From CBDCNP01 sp965222425 (GTDB taxonomy: Bacteria; Acidobacteriota; Vicinamibacteria; Marinacidobacterales; DATDRI01), in contig CBDCTW010000010.1 of the NCBI GenBank assembly GCA_965222425.1, positions 1 to 64,000 on the forward strand: 64,000 nucleotides of DNA, read 5' to 3'. The notes under the pieces were generated by a model. It was not told where the DNA came from and did not search any database. It saw only the letters and a program-made list of their open reading frames with translations. Numbering within the stretch: position 1 is the stretch's first letter; every line of letters begins with the position of its first letter. The position numbers and the translations under genes are program-made. This document shows, piece after piece, positions 52,232 to 60,805 of the stretch.

Positions 52232-53026
52232 CTATCGCTTTGTCATGCTGAGTGTTTGGCGGAGGGACAGCGCCCTGAAAACCGGCATTCGAACCAGAAC
52301 TTTGCCGATCGATTCGACACGCTCCAGTTGCTCTTCGGAAGTTGCGCTCGCAATGTAGTTGACGTACTGAATCCGGATCGCCTCAAATTGGGGACTGAAC
52401 ACGCTCTTCAATATGGGAGCAAAACTTCGGATGACACCATAGCGTTCCTCCGGTGGAATGAGGTGAGCGAGAAACATGAGGGGGTTGAACATGTTGGGCT
52501 CTACCGCCAAAAACTGTCCTTTCGGTTTGAGGACTCGGTGGAACTCGCCAACGGCCTTACGCAGCTGCGGGATGTGGTGAAGCGCATCGACGCACAGTAC
52601 GACGTCGAAGGAGCCGTTCGGAAACTGAATATCTCCGCTGTTCTGCACAGACGGTTTGATGTGATCCAGCCCCTTGGCAGCCACCAGGCGCTTCGCCTCG
52701 TCGATCATCGAATTCGAGGAGTCGATGCCAGAAATCTCCTCACGGTACTTTGCGAGTGCCGGCCAGTAGAGTCCGGTCCCGCATCCTACATCCAGAATGC
52801 TTCCCACTTTGTCGGGGAAGAGGGACGTGAAGAGACGCTCGTACACCCGGGTGAGGAATGGTTTCTGATCCAAAAGGAACGGGTCGAATCTCTCGCTGTA
52901 GCCACAGCTGAAAAGATGGCTACCCCGCCGGCTCTTGATGAGCTCATTGTAGAAGTCGTCCTGAGCCTTGCTTTTCCTGAAGAAAGCCACACCGACCCTC
53001 GGGGATTGACCAAAGAGTTGGGACAT
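52232..53026 (-). CDS. Class I SAM-dependent methyltransferase
   Basis: A 264-residue protein. The SAM-binding motif I is SILDVGCGTGLYWPALAK, the acidic residue of motif II is GIDSSNSM, and FDVVLCVDALHHIPQL and FHRVLKPKGQFLAVEPN are motifs IV-VI of Methyltransf_11 proteins. Substrate unknown; no egtD-like features are visible, so it is not the missing hercynine-forming enzyme for the sen genes. It is divergent from the acylphosphatase gene. Confidence 0.88.
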   Translation of the reverse strand: MSQLFGQSPRVGVAFFRKSKAQDDFYNELIKSRRGSHLFSCGYSERFDPFLLDQKPFLTRVYERLFTSLFPDKVGSILDVGCGTGLYWPALAKYREEISGIDSSNSMIDEAKRLVAAKGLDHIKPSVQNSGDIQFPNGSFDVVLCVDALHHIPQLRKAVGEFHRVLKPKGQFLAVEPNMFNPLMFLAHLIPPEERYGVIRSFAPILKSVFSPQFEAIRIQYVNYIASATSEEQLERVESIGKVLVRMPVFRALSLRQTLSMTKR

Positions 53027-53104
53027 TAATGCATTTAGGAAGAGGATTCAAGACATGACCACCGAATAAGGCGAGGGAGTTGTCCCCGCGGGGGCCCTGG
53101 TGTA

Positions 53105-53428
53105 GTGTTTGGGCCGGCTGAGAGCGTGAAAGCGCCGCTCAGTCGAGTGGAAGGCTTGAAGGCGGTACGCATTCATATTTCCGGTCAGGTTCAGGGGGTG
53201 GGTTTTCGCTGGTTTGCGGAGAAGCTGGCCTCTGAGCTAGCTGTCGCCGGATACGTCAGGAACCTTCCTGAAGGCCCAGTGGAAGTGCTAGCTCAAGCAG
53301 ATGAACAAACGCTCAAGAGTTTTTGCCGGGAGCTTCGGAAAGGCCCGCGGGTTGCGCACGTCGAGGAGTTCTCGATGAAAGCGGTTCCGGTGAACGTGAG
53401 CCTTCAGGGATTCGGAGTTCGATACTAG
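53105..53428 (+). CDS. acyP: Acylphosphatase
   Basis: The C-terminal 90 residues are a complete acylphosphatase: the phosphate loop VRIHISGQVQGVGFRWFAEK with the catalytic Arg, GYVRNLPEGPVEVLAQ containing the catalytic Asn, and the terminal GFGVRY. It hydrolyses acyl phosphates. Starts at GTG 53105, GTG 53126 or TTG 53156 are all in frame; none has a convincing ribosome-binding site. It precedes apt by 8 bp and is probably co-transcribed. Confidence 0.9.
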   Translation: MFGPAESVKAPLSRVEGLKAVRIHISGQVQGVGFRWFAEKLASELAVAGYVRNLPEGPVEVLAQADEQTLKSFCRELRKGPRVAHVEEFSMKAVPVNVSLQGFGVRY

Positions 53429-53436
53429 GATTCGCC

Positions 53437-53955
53437 ATGGAACAGCTTCGCCAAGTTATTCGTGACGTTCCCGACTTCCCCAAGAAGGGAGTCGTCTTCA
53501 AGGACATCACCACCCTCCTTAAGGACCCCAAGGCCTTCGGGAAGTCCATCGATCTGCTATCATCGGCGCTCGACAACAAGAGCTACGACGTGTTGGTCGG
53601 CATCGAGAGCCGTGGGTTCATCTTTGCATCGAGTCTGGCCTACAAGCTCGGAAAGGGTCTGATCCCGGTGAGGAAGCCCGGCAAGTTGCCCGCCGACATC
53701 GTCCAGGTGACCTACCAGCTCGAGTACGGGACGGACTCCCTGGAGATGCATGTGGACGCGATCGAGGCCGGGCAGAGGGTGGTGATCGTGGATGACGTCC
53801 TGGCCACCGGGGGCACCGCTCGCGCCGTGGCAGATCTGGTCGAAAAGGTCGGGGGGACTGTCGAGGCGCTGAGTTTCCTGGTGGAGCTCGATTTCCTCAA
53901 GGGACGAGAAAAGCTGACTGACTACGACGTCCACTCTGTCCTGCGGTACAGCTGA
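53437..53955 (+). CDS. apt: Adenine phosphoribosyltransferase
   Basis: A 172-residue enzyme: IRDVPDFPKKGVVFKDITTL, GIESRGFIFASSLAYKLGKG, LIPVRKPGKLPADIV, EMHVDAIEAGQRVVIVDDVL followed by ATGGTARA (the PRPP-binding loop). It converts adenine and PRPP to AMP in purine salvage. ATG 53437 gives the standard length; the frame is open to 53323 only because it shadows the acylphosphatase gene. Confidence 0.95.
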   Translation: MEQLRQVIRDVPDFPKKGVVFKDITTLLKDPKAFGKSIDLLSSALDNKSYDVLVGIESRGFIFASSLAYKLGKGLIPVRKPGKLPADIVQVTYQLEYGTDSLEMHVDAIEAGQRVVIVDDVLATGGTARAVADLVEKVGGTVEALSFLVELDFLKGREKLTDYDVHSVLRYS

Positions 53956-54002
53956 GTTTTTGACCGCCCGGGCCTCTCAACCTACAATTAAATAAGGCTC
54001 CT

Positions 54003-54950
54003 ATGAAATTTGGATTTCGCGGGCTCGCCCGCGCTGAGGGGAGTGCTATCCTTGGCGCTGACCTGGCCGCCGAAGGTAAAGAGGCGGGGACTTACCGCTC
54101 ACCGTTCCTCAAGCTCCATGGTCCTCGGAGCACTTGGCGACTCCTGGACCGGCTGACCGCCCAGCAGGCTTCGCTTGCCCGCTCCGTCGTGCTCGGGAAT
54201 GACGACTATTTGGATCGGTCTTACTACGAGGACCAAGCGAGTGGAAAACGTATCGCCTACGAGTTGGAGCGCACCGAGCTGAACGACTTTTCGTCGAGTT
54301 GGAAGATGAAGCCTGTCACTTGCATCCGCGCCATGAACCGGGCGATCGGCCGAATCGCGGAGCCGGCGAGAAAAGAGCGCTATGTGCAGGCGGCGGTGGA
54401 TCTGGAGACCCTCATGGATCGACAGAGTCGGAGCGGACCAACCGGACAGGTCTACAAAGGTATTCCGGAGTATCTGATGAATGGGTATACCGACATGGGA
54501 TCGCTCGCCTCCGCCACGGAACGTAATGGTCGCGAGAAAATCAAGGTGGCCAAGGAGCACGTGTGGGGTCGCCTCGTCGGGGCAGTCGCCGTCTTGTTGT
54601 TCATGCTGTTTCCTCCTATTACGGTGTTTGCTTTCACCGCAATGCCACAGCTTCCGTTTATGGCAGCGGGCGTAACTGCCTTCTGGATCTTCGCGCATCT
54701 ATCTCCCCGGCTGCGCCCGTTCTTGGTTCCTCTGCTGCTCGTGATGAGACAGGAGCGCTCCTCATTATTCCCATGGCGCTCGTCGTCATCGGATTCGAGC
54801 GCACAACCAACGCGAGTCGCGACTCTCGCAGAGTCCGCGGGGATAGCACAGGACGAGGCGAAAGAGCGAGCTTCGAAGGCTGCTAAAGTTCCGAGGGTTC
54901 CTAAGAATTACCCGGCCGGTAGCCCGAAGTGCGGAGAGGAAGGTTTTTGA
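54003..54950 (+). CDS. Uncharacterised membrane protein
   Basis: A 315-residue protein with a soluble N-terminal half (YEDQASGKRIAYELERTELN; IRAMNRAIGRIAEPARKERY) and two close membrane helices at about residues 195-240 (AVAVLLFMLFPPITVFAFTA; LPFMAAGVTAFWIFAHL), ending in a Ser-rich and Lys-rich tail. No family recognised. ATG 54003 follows apt by 47 bp. The last 50 bp overlap the convergent SGNH hydrolase gene. Confidence 0.65.
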   Translation: MKFGFRGLARAEGSAILGADLAAEGKEAGTYRSPFLKLHGPRSTWRLLDRLTAQQASLARSVVLGNDDYLDRSYYEDQASGKRIAYELERTELNDFSSSWKMKPVTCIRAMNRAIGRIAEPARKERYVQAAVDLETLMDRQSRSGPTGQVYKGIPEYLMNGYTDMGSLASATERNGREKIKVAKEHVWGRLVGAVAVLLFMLFPPITVFAFTAMPQLPFMAAGVTAFWIFAHLSPRLRPFLVPLLLVMRQERSSLFPWRSSSSDSSAQPTRVATLAESAGIAQDEAKERASKAAKVPRVPKNYPAGSPKCGEEGF

Positions 54951-56166
54951 CACAGCAGCGGAACCATTCCGAGATGTGCCAACCCGCGAGACCGTGGCCT
55001 TCGGTATTCAGGTGAGGATCGCGGCGCAAATAGATCCTTTCGTTCGTCCGGAGGACGTGCTCGCGAAATACGGGAAGGAGATCGAGATATGGGATGCCGT
55101 TCTCGCGAGCGACGAGTTGAACGAGGATTTGTGGATAGCTTATGTCGAAAGTCGACCCTGAGACTTCGCGCGCGTAGACCTGGTGTTTCGTCGGGATGGC
55201 AACAATAGCGAGTTGAACATCCCTTTCGAGAAGGTAAGCATCGATTCGTTCGATCGTTTCGATGGAAACATCCTTCGCCTGTCGCGCAACTTCCGGATAG
55301 GGGTATTGCGACCAGAAGGTATATTTCTGGAAGTTCTGGCTGACCGTGAAGTCCACCGCAAGATGTTCCATGTCCAGATGTGGTGCGAGGAACCGGAAGA
55401 GCGCGAGACGGCGTAGCGCTCGTCGAATTTCGGCCGGCTCGCGACTGGCCGTTGGCATCGAGAGATCAGGTTGCCGATAGCGTGGCGGAACTTTGCTGTT
55501 CAGCAGCTCGTGGTTCTGGAGCGCGGTGCCGTCGACGATAATGTTGTTCTCGATCCCGAGATAGGTATCTCTGAAATCATTCCCCGTGAACAGCACCATG
55601 ACGACGTAACGGGGTGAAAACTCGAGAACGTCCTCTTGGAGCTGGAGCTCGATATCCGCCATTCCGTAGCCGCCGACCCCGAAGTTCAGAATCTCCCAAC
55701 GCTCCGGAGACACATTCTTCTCGAACGCCCCCATCAAGCTGTTCTCGACGCGGTCCGCCCAACAGCCGAAGGTGAATGAATCTCCCACGAAAGCGATCCT
55801 TCGGCGCCGATCGGTTCTTTCCTTGGATACTTGGCGCCAGTGCATCCCGTGGCTGTTCGTGCGGACGGTGGTCGTGTAATGCTCGACGGGGGCCTTGGCC
55901 TGCACATTCGGCTTGAGTCGGAAGGATCCCGTTCCGTGCGGATTCGCTCGAAGCAGAGACAGGCGTGGGATCTCAAGCACTTGCTCGGCGAGTCGTCGCT
56001 CGTGGGCTCTCAGAACGAGCTCCGCGATGGCCAGAGATACACTCAAGCTGACGAAGACGGCAGCAAATCGAAAGTAGTTTTGTCGACGGTGGGAGGGTCT
56101 GTCTGCTCGCAGTGGGGCTTCGCTCAACGGGACGGCTCCGCTGGGCTCCGTCGTATCGCCATCCAA
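54901..56166 (-). CDS. Membrane-anchored SGNH/GDSL hydrolase
   Basis: A 421-residue protein with one N-terminal membrane helix (FRFAAVFVSLSVSLAIAEL), placing the enzyme outside the cytoplasm. The four SGNH blocks are visible: Ser in FVGDSFTFGCWADRVE, Gly in NFGVGGYGMADIELQ, Asn in VLFTGNDFRDTYLG and the Asp-His pair in RRDPHLNTEGHGLA. Similar proteins deacylate or acylate surface polysaccharides (AlgX/PatB-like) or lipids; the substrate is unknown. It converges with the membrane protein gene at 54003. Confidence 0.88.
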   Translation of the reverse strand: MDGDTTEPSGAVPLSEAPLRADRPSHRRQNYFRFAAVFVSLSVSLAIAELVLRAHERRLAEQVLEIPRLSLLRANPHGTGSFRLKPNVQAKAPVEHYTTTVRTNSHGMHWRQVSKERTDRRRRIAFVGDSFTFGCWADRVENSLMGAFEKNVSPERWEILNFGVGGYGMADIELQLQEDVLEFSPRYVVMVLFTGNDFRDTYLGIENNIIVDGTALQNHELLNSKVPPRYRQPDLSMPTASREPAEIRRALRRLALFRFLAPHLDMEHLAVDFTVSQNFQKYTFWSQYPYPEVARQAKDVSIETIERIDAYLLERDVQLAIVAIPTKHQVYAREVSGSTFDISYPQILVQLVARENGIPYLDLLPVFREHVLRTNERIYLRRDPHLNTEGHGLAGWHISEWFRCCVKNLPLRTSGYRPGNS

Positions 56167-56269
56167 GGACCCCGCAGCTTCAACTTCATTTCAAGAAGGA
56201 TACGGAAATCCAAACCATCAATCAATCTGGCCCCCGGTTTCTATTTCTTCCGGGATTGACTGAGATACC

Positions 56270-56782
56270 TCAGGGGCAGTCTTCAGGCGGTTTAGAACCA
56301 GTGACACCCGCCGCGAAAGCGGCACAAGGATCACGATCTGCAATCCACCCGATTGCATAACCATTCGCGGTGTAGATCAACGTCGTAATCAACGGCATGG
56401 CGATCAGGACACCGATAGTTGTCGCAATGCGAGCAGTGCGCGAACCACTTGGCCGCAACCACACACCGGGAATGTTCTTGATTAGGGAGTACCAGAGAAC
56501 GGTCGGAGTGATCGCGGCAATCACGCCAACTCCGAAGCCCACGAGCCCGAGGAGGAACCCCGAGGAGGAACCCGTACACCGCGTTCGTCACGGGCATGTA
56601 GGCCAGGAGCTGGAGGATCGTGCCGAATACTGCGATGACAAGGCGGCCGCAAGAAGCAGGAAAAGTGGAGCTGTAACCAGAGTGAAGATCCCCTGCCGGA
56701 AGTACCACGGGACCCAGACTGAGGCGGGCAGTTTTTCGACATCGTCCACGTTTCGCTGATCTTTCAAAACCGGTCGGCTCAT
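56270..56782 (-). pseudogene. Four-helix membrane protein gene broken by a 13-bp tandem duplication and a one-base slip
   Basis: From ATG 56782 the frame encodes LKDQRNVDDVEKLPASVWVP, FRQGIFTLVTAPLFLLLAAAL. A one-base slip near 56637 is needed to continue into VIAVFGTILQLLAYMPVTNA, VYGFLLG. There the 13-bp unit CCCGAGGAGGAAC (plus-strand reading) occurs twice in tandem (56546-56558, 56559-56571). Deleting one copy restores GLVGFGVGVIAAITPTVLWY and on to the stop at 56270. No family recognised. Confidence 0.75.
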
Positions 56783-56930
56783 CGCATCCTCCCCTCGTCA
56801 CGCGAAAACGCAATGCTACTCCTTATCGTTTCCCTCTTCGGGGCGATCATTCTTCAGCAAAACAGGGCACTTTTCAAGCTTGACACCTCAAAGGGGGTGG
56901 GTGTAGAGCGAGGGGGATCGGAGGAATGTC

Positions 56931-57188
56931 ATGACAAGGATTCTGTTAGGTCTATTCCTTAGCTCTATGCTCGGCGGTTTCACTGTCAAGGCTGTCGATT
57001 GCTACGGCTCTGGCTCTGAATATGTCTATGCAAACGTGTCCGGCTTTGAGTTAGAGCGGATCGTGAACAGCAAGTGCGAGTTCAAGGACGGTGAGTTTGA
57101 GTGCGATTCGGTAGATATGGACGTTTCCGTCTCCTGGAGTTGTTCTGGAGACGAGTACGGTCTTTCCTGTTCTCTCTTTGCGAATTAG
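56931..57188 (+). CDS. Small exported cysteine-rich protein
   Basis: An 85-residue protein with a signal peptide (MTRILLGLFLSSMLGGFTVK, cleavage after KA) and a mature part of about 63 residues holding five or six cysteines (DCYGSGSEY; KCEFKDGEFECDSVDM; SWSCSGDEYGLSCSLF), likely disulfide-bonded in the periplasm or outside. GGAGGA lies just before the ATG, and a TTGACA is at 56880-56885. No family recognised. Confidence 0.6.
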   Translation: MTRILLGLFLSSMLGGFTVKAVDCYGSGSEYVYANVSGFELERIVNSKCEFKDGEFECDSVDMDVSVSWSCSGDEYGLSCSLFAN

Positions 57189-57211
57189 GTTCGGGAACAG
57201 CTCCTCCTGGC

Positions 57212-57460
57212 TCAGTTATTACACCCGCAGAGGCGTCGCCCTATACTTCTTCCTCCTAACGGGGGATGAGTCCTGATGATGTTCACGAATCCACATAGGC
57301 CGAGAAACGCTCCCAGCGCCCACAAGAACCAAGAGTCTTTCGTGAAGAACCAGTATGCGAGTCCCATGAAGAGCAGTCCTACGATGACCTCTGAAATCTT
57401 TCTAACTCTTCTAGCGTTCTCGCTTATCCCTGATACACCTCTTTCCTCTACATCGCCCAT
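57212..57460 (-). CDS. Small membrane protein (82 aa)
   Basis: Two membrane helices (SEVIVGLLFMGLAYWFF; FLWALGAFLGLCGFVNII) and a basic Cys-containing tail. ATG 57460 has GGGAGGG five bases upstream; an in-frame ATG at 57577 lies over the integrase relic and is rejected. No family recognised. Confidence 0.55.
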   Translation of the reverse strand: MGDVEERGVSGISENARRVRKISEVIVGLLFMGLAYWFFTKDSWFLWALGAFLGLCGFVNIIRTHPPLGGRSIGRRLCGCNN

Positions 57461-57964
57461 GAAACCCTCCCGTCGAAGATTCGGTAGACAGATACCCACC
57501 CTCCAATCATAGGGGCGGTCGTCCGGGCGAACCGTGAGCTGGCAACCTTGAAAGCCTTGTTCAATCGGTGCAGGCAATGGAAGAAGTTCGAGGGGGAGAA
57601 CCCTGTTTGCGAAGTGAAGTTCCTGAGGAACCGAAGGGTAAGATCCGATTCGTGGATCACGATGAAGAGGAACGGCTCCTCGCGGTTTGCTCCGAGCCGC
57701 TGAGGACCGTTGTCCTCATGGGCATCCATGCGGGTGTGCGGGTCCAGTCGGAAGCTCTCATCCTAAGATGGGGCAACATCGACCTAGCCCGGCGGCAATT
57801 GACCGTTGAGGGCGTGTGTTTGTCCACTCGGTCTGGCCCACTTTGCTCATCTAATTTGGCCCACCCTAAGTTATTGATTAATAAAGACGAGCTGTAAGAA
57901 AGCCCCTTTCCTTATTCCGCGGCCGGAACGAAGTGCAGGCCGCGGCTAGTGAAACCCAACGAAC

Positions 57965-58738
57965 TCATGCCTTTATGGTCTTTTTCTCGCTCTTCAGGGT
58001 GCGCCGGAACCGATAGGATTCGGTGCCGGTTTCGAGTATGTGCGCCTGGTCCGTGACTCGGTCGAGCAGTGCCTTGCACAGGCGGACGTTCGTGAACACC
58101 TGGGTCCACTCCGAGAAGGGCAGGTTGGTGGTGATCACGAGCGCCGCCCTTTCGCATCGTTCCGAAACCACTTGGAACAGAAGCTCGGCGCCGACATCGG
58201 CGAGTGGGACGTAGCCGAGCTCGTCGATGCACAACAACTCGTAGCGGGCGTAGCGACGGATCACTCGCGAGAGTTCGTGCTCCTCCCTAGCTTCAACGAG
58301 TTCGTTGACGAGTCTCGAGGCCGTCGTGAAGCGAACGCGGCGACGTTGCTGGCACGCCGCTACACACAATGCCGTGGCCAGATGAGTCTTGCCTGTGCCG
58401 GCATCGCCGAGAAACAGAACCGGCCGTGCATGGTCGATGTAGTCGCCTTCGGCCAGTTCTCGTATCCGACGGGCGGAGACCTTCGGCGATTGCGAGAAGT
58501 CGAACTCCTCGAGCGTCTTCGCTCTCGGTAGTTGTGCTTCCTTCAGTCGTCTTTGAACCGCGCGGTGTTCACGCTCCTCGACTTCGGCGCTGAGCAGCAC
58601 GTCGAGGTAGCGGACATAGCTGTGCTCGTCGCGCTGCGCTTGTTCGGCAATCTTCTGGAACTGCGTTGCCACGCTCGGCATGCGAAGCGTCTTGCAATGC
58701 TGACGGATGCTCTGGAGCTCGATGCTCTTCGCGTTCAC
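57965..58738 (-). CDS. istB: IS21 IstB helper ATPase
   Basis: A 257-residue AAA+ ATPase of the DnaC/IstB type: Walker A FLGDAGTGKTHLATALCVAA, Walker B ELLCIDELGYVPLADVGAEL, sensor segment ALVITTNLPFSEWTQVF. It assists IstA in target selection. It overlaps the istA stop by 4 bp. Confidence 0.95.
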   Translation of the reverse strand: MNAKSIELQSIRQHCKTLRMPSVATQFQKIAEQAQRDEHSYVRYLDVLLSAEVEEREHRAVQRRLKEAQLPRAKTLEEFDFSQSPKVSARRIRELAEGDYIDHARPVLFLGDAGTGKTHLATALCVAACQQRRRVRFTTASRLVNELVEAREEHELSRVIRRYARYELLCIDELGYVPLADVGAELLFQVVSERCERAALVITTNLPFSEWTQVFTNVRLCKALLDRVTDQAHILETGTESYRFRRTLKSEKKTIKA

Positions 58739-60276
58739 GAGTTCACCTCGCCGATCAGCGCGTTGTAATGGCCAACACCTGGCAAGGAACGTTCGTACTT
58801 CGTGAGCTCTCCGAGCTCCACATCGCCAAGAGCCTGCGCCTGCTCACGTCGAAGAACTGATGATTCGACGAGGTGACGGATCGCCTCAGCATCCGTACAG
58901 CCGAGTTCGAGCGCTTGACTCACCGCCTCACGCAGCTTGTCGTAGCCGTGCTCGCGGCCGAGCTGCACGAGCTCGACCATCTGGCGGGTTCCTTCGAGCT
59001 TCCCGTGACGTCGATTCAGCTTGGACCACAACTCGTCGTAGCTCGTGGGCCACCGACCTTTCTCCCGCCATTGAGCGAGCGGCGTCGAGCCGGCCAACGC
59101 TCCAGGCTTCCTGACCAGAACATCCAAGTAGTGCTCGAGTTCATAAATCGACTGGCTGCGGCCGTAGCAGCGCTCGTGGCGTGCCACGACGTGGCCCTCG
59201 TGCCAGATCTCAACTTCCAACGGCAGTAGCTTGGCCACAACTCGCCGGTCCCGTTTCAACGGAGTCGAGTACCAGTTCGTGCCGACTCGAACGCAGCCTT
59301 TCTTGTTCACCTTTGCAAATCGTCGCTCCTCGATATCGAACCCCTCGACGGTCAATGGCAACAGATGCTCCCGTTCAAGCTCCATCGCTGTTCCGACAGC
59401 ATGCTCCTTGCCGCTAATGTGGCGCGTCGCATCCTTGAGACAGCACGAGAGCAGATACTCGTTCAGCTCATCCCAGTTCGAAAACTCCGGTACCGGCGTC
59501 AGATAGTTGCGCCGGAAGTAGCCGACTTCGCTTTCCACCCCGCCCTTCTCGTTGCCTCGACTCGGATTACAAAACTCCGAGTCGAATCCCCAATGGGAGC
59601 GAAACGCCACGAATCGCTCCGTCTGCTCTCGTTGATAACCACGCAGAATCTTAGTGACCGCGAGTGACAGGTTGTCGTAGCGCATGCGGCGGAACACGCC
59701 ACCAAAGAACTCGAACGCATGCTCCTGCGCTTCGAAAAATGCTTGTTGCGTCGGACGCGGATAGCCGCGATGCAACGCGCCTCCTCCCGCCATGCTTCGG
59801 ACTACGAGCGTGTGGACCTTCTCGAGCTCACCTCCGATCCGCGCGTACGCCTCGTACCAGTCCACTTGCCCTTCATCGCCCCACGCGTAGCTCTGCGGAA
59901 CAAAAATCTCTGTGTCCTTCAGGCCGAGCTCGCTCTTCCGACGAGCGACGTAGCGACGTACCGTTGATTCGCCAATCTCATGCTCCGGATGCTCGGCGCG
60001 CAACCGGGACCAGATACGACGAGCCGTATGGCGTTGCTTCCGAGGCGCTCGCTTGTCCTCCTTCAGGACCGCGTCGATGAACTCGCGTACTTCCTCAAGC
60101 TTCGGACTCGCACGCTCCGCGACTTTACGCTCCGGCGGTACCGCGCTCTCCAGCGCCTGACGCACCATCCGACGGTGTACTCCGAACTCCTTCGCCACTC
60201 CCTTTATCGTTCCTACTCCGTGCTCGTACTCGCCACGGATCTGCTCGAACAATCGCACTTTCGCACCCCTTTTCAA
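58735..60276 (-). CDS. istA: IS21 IstA transposase
   Basis: A 513-residue DDE transposase with an N-terminal HTH (IKGVAKEFGVHRRMVRQALE) and the catalytic residues in DEGQVDWYEAYARIG, FRRMRYDNLSLAVTKI and NEKGGVESEVGYFRRN. It cuts and joins the element ends with IstB. Confidence 0.95.
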   Translation of the reverse strand: MKRGAKVRLFEQIRGEYEHGVGTIKGVAKEFGVHRRMVRQALESAVPPERKVAERASPKLEEVREFIDAVLKEDKRAPRKQRHTARRIWSRLRAEHPEHEIGESTVRRYVARRKSELGLKDTEIFVPQSYAWGDEGQVDWYEAYARIGGELEKVHTLVVRSMAGGGALHRGYPRPTQQAFFEAQEHAFEFFGGVFRRMRYDNLSLAVTKILRGYQREQTERFVAFRSHWGFDSEFCNPSRGNEKGGVESEVGYFRRNYLTPVPEFSNWDELNEYLLSCCLKDATRHISGKEHAVGTAMELEREHLLPLTVEGFDIEERRFAKVNKKGCVRVGTNWYSTPLKRDRRVVAKLLPLEVEIWHEGHVVARHERCYGRSQSIYELEHYLDVLVRKPGALAGSTPLAQWREKGRWPTSYDELWSKLNRRHGKLEGTRQMVELVQLGREHGYDKLREAVSQALELGCTDAEAIRHLVESSVLRREQAQALGDVELGELTKYERSLPGVGHYNALIGEVNS

Positions 60277-60805
60277 CCGACCCTCCTCTCCGGGTTCTTC
60301 CCCGGCTCAGGGTATCGGTCTCGATGGGGTGGGCCAAATCAAATGAGCGAAATGGGCCAATTCAGACTAGCGAACACAGGGCGCCTACGCCAAGAACTCG
60401 GAGACGAGGAGCATCCCCATCAACACCGATCTCCACGCGGCGCTCTCCAGGCTTCGCAAGGTGTCGGCCAATATCGGCCCGACGGACCCGGTCTTTGTGA
60501 ACCGCCTAGGCGAACCCCTACGAGCTATCAGGACTGCCTTCGCCACGGCCTGTCGGCGAGCTGGCCTAGGGCGAGATGTGGTTCCGCATACGCTGAGACA
60601 CAGTTTTGCCAGTCGGTTGGTGATGGCCGGCGTTGACCTCCGCACCGTTCAGGAATTGGGAGGGTGGAAGGAACTGGACATGGTGGTACGATATGCTCAT
60701 CTGAGCCCGAGTCACAAAGCAGATGCCGTGGAACGAATCATGGACAAGAAACCGGGGTCCAATTCACTACGCTATTCACTACAGCAAGATGGTGATGTCT
60801 TAAGA

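Larger units (their letters stand above)
57815..60378 (-). mobile_element. IS21-family insertion sequence
   Basis: A 2564-bp element with ends beginning TGTGTT and containing repeated TGGCCCA / TTTGGCCCACC blocks, the multiple terminal repeats typical of IS21. A 5-bp duplication GGGCG flanks it (57810-57814, 60379-60383). It carries intact istA and istB on the minus strand. Confidence 0.93.
57490..60805 (+). pseudogene. Tyrosine recombinase (integrase) remnant interrupted by IS21
   Basis: Left piece (57490-57814): RANRELATLKALFNRCRQWK and EGENPVCEVKFLRN, a missing base near 57635, then GKIRFVDHDEEERLLAVCSE and the first catalytic Arg in MGIHAGVRVQSEALILRW. Right piece (60384-60805): AYAKNSETRSIPINTDL, the HxxR box in VPHTLRHSFASRL, VQELGGWKELDM and the nucleophile Tyr in RYAHLSPSHK. 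Removing the IS21 and one GGGCG copy joins LTVEG to AYAK in frame. The first 50 or so residues are missing and the 3' end is cut by another IS at 60806. Confidence 0.85.

Noticed and set aside
52232..53026. Methyltransferase as EgtD, completing a selenoneine/ergothioneine pathway
   Set aside because: It has generic Methyltransf_11 motifs and is about 60 residues shorter than EgtD, with no histidine-binding features recognised.
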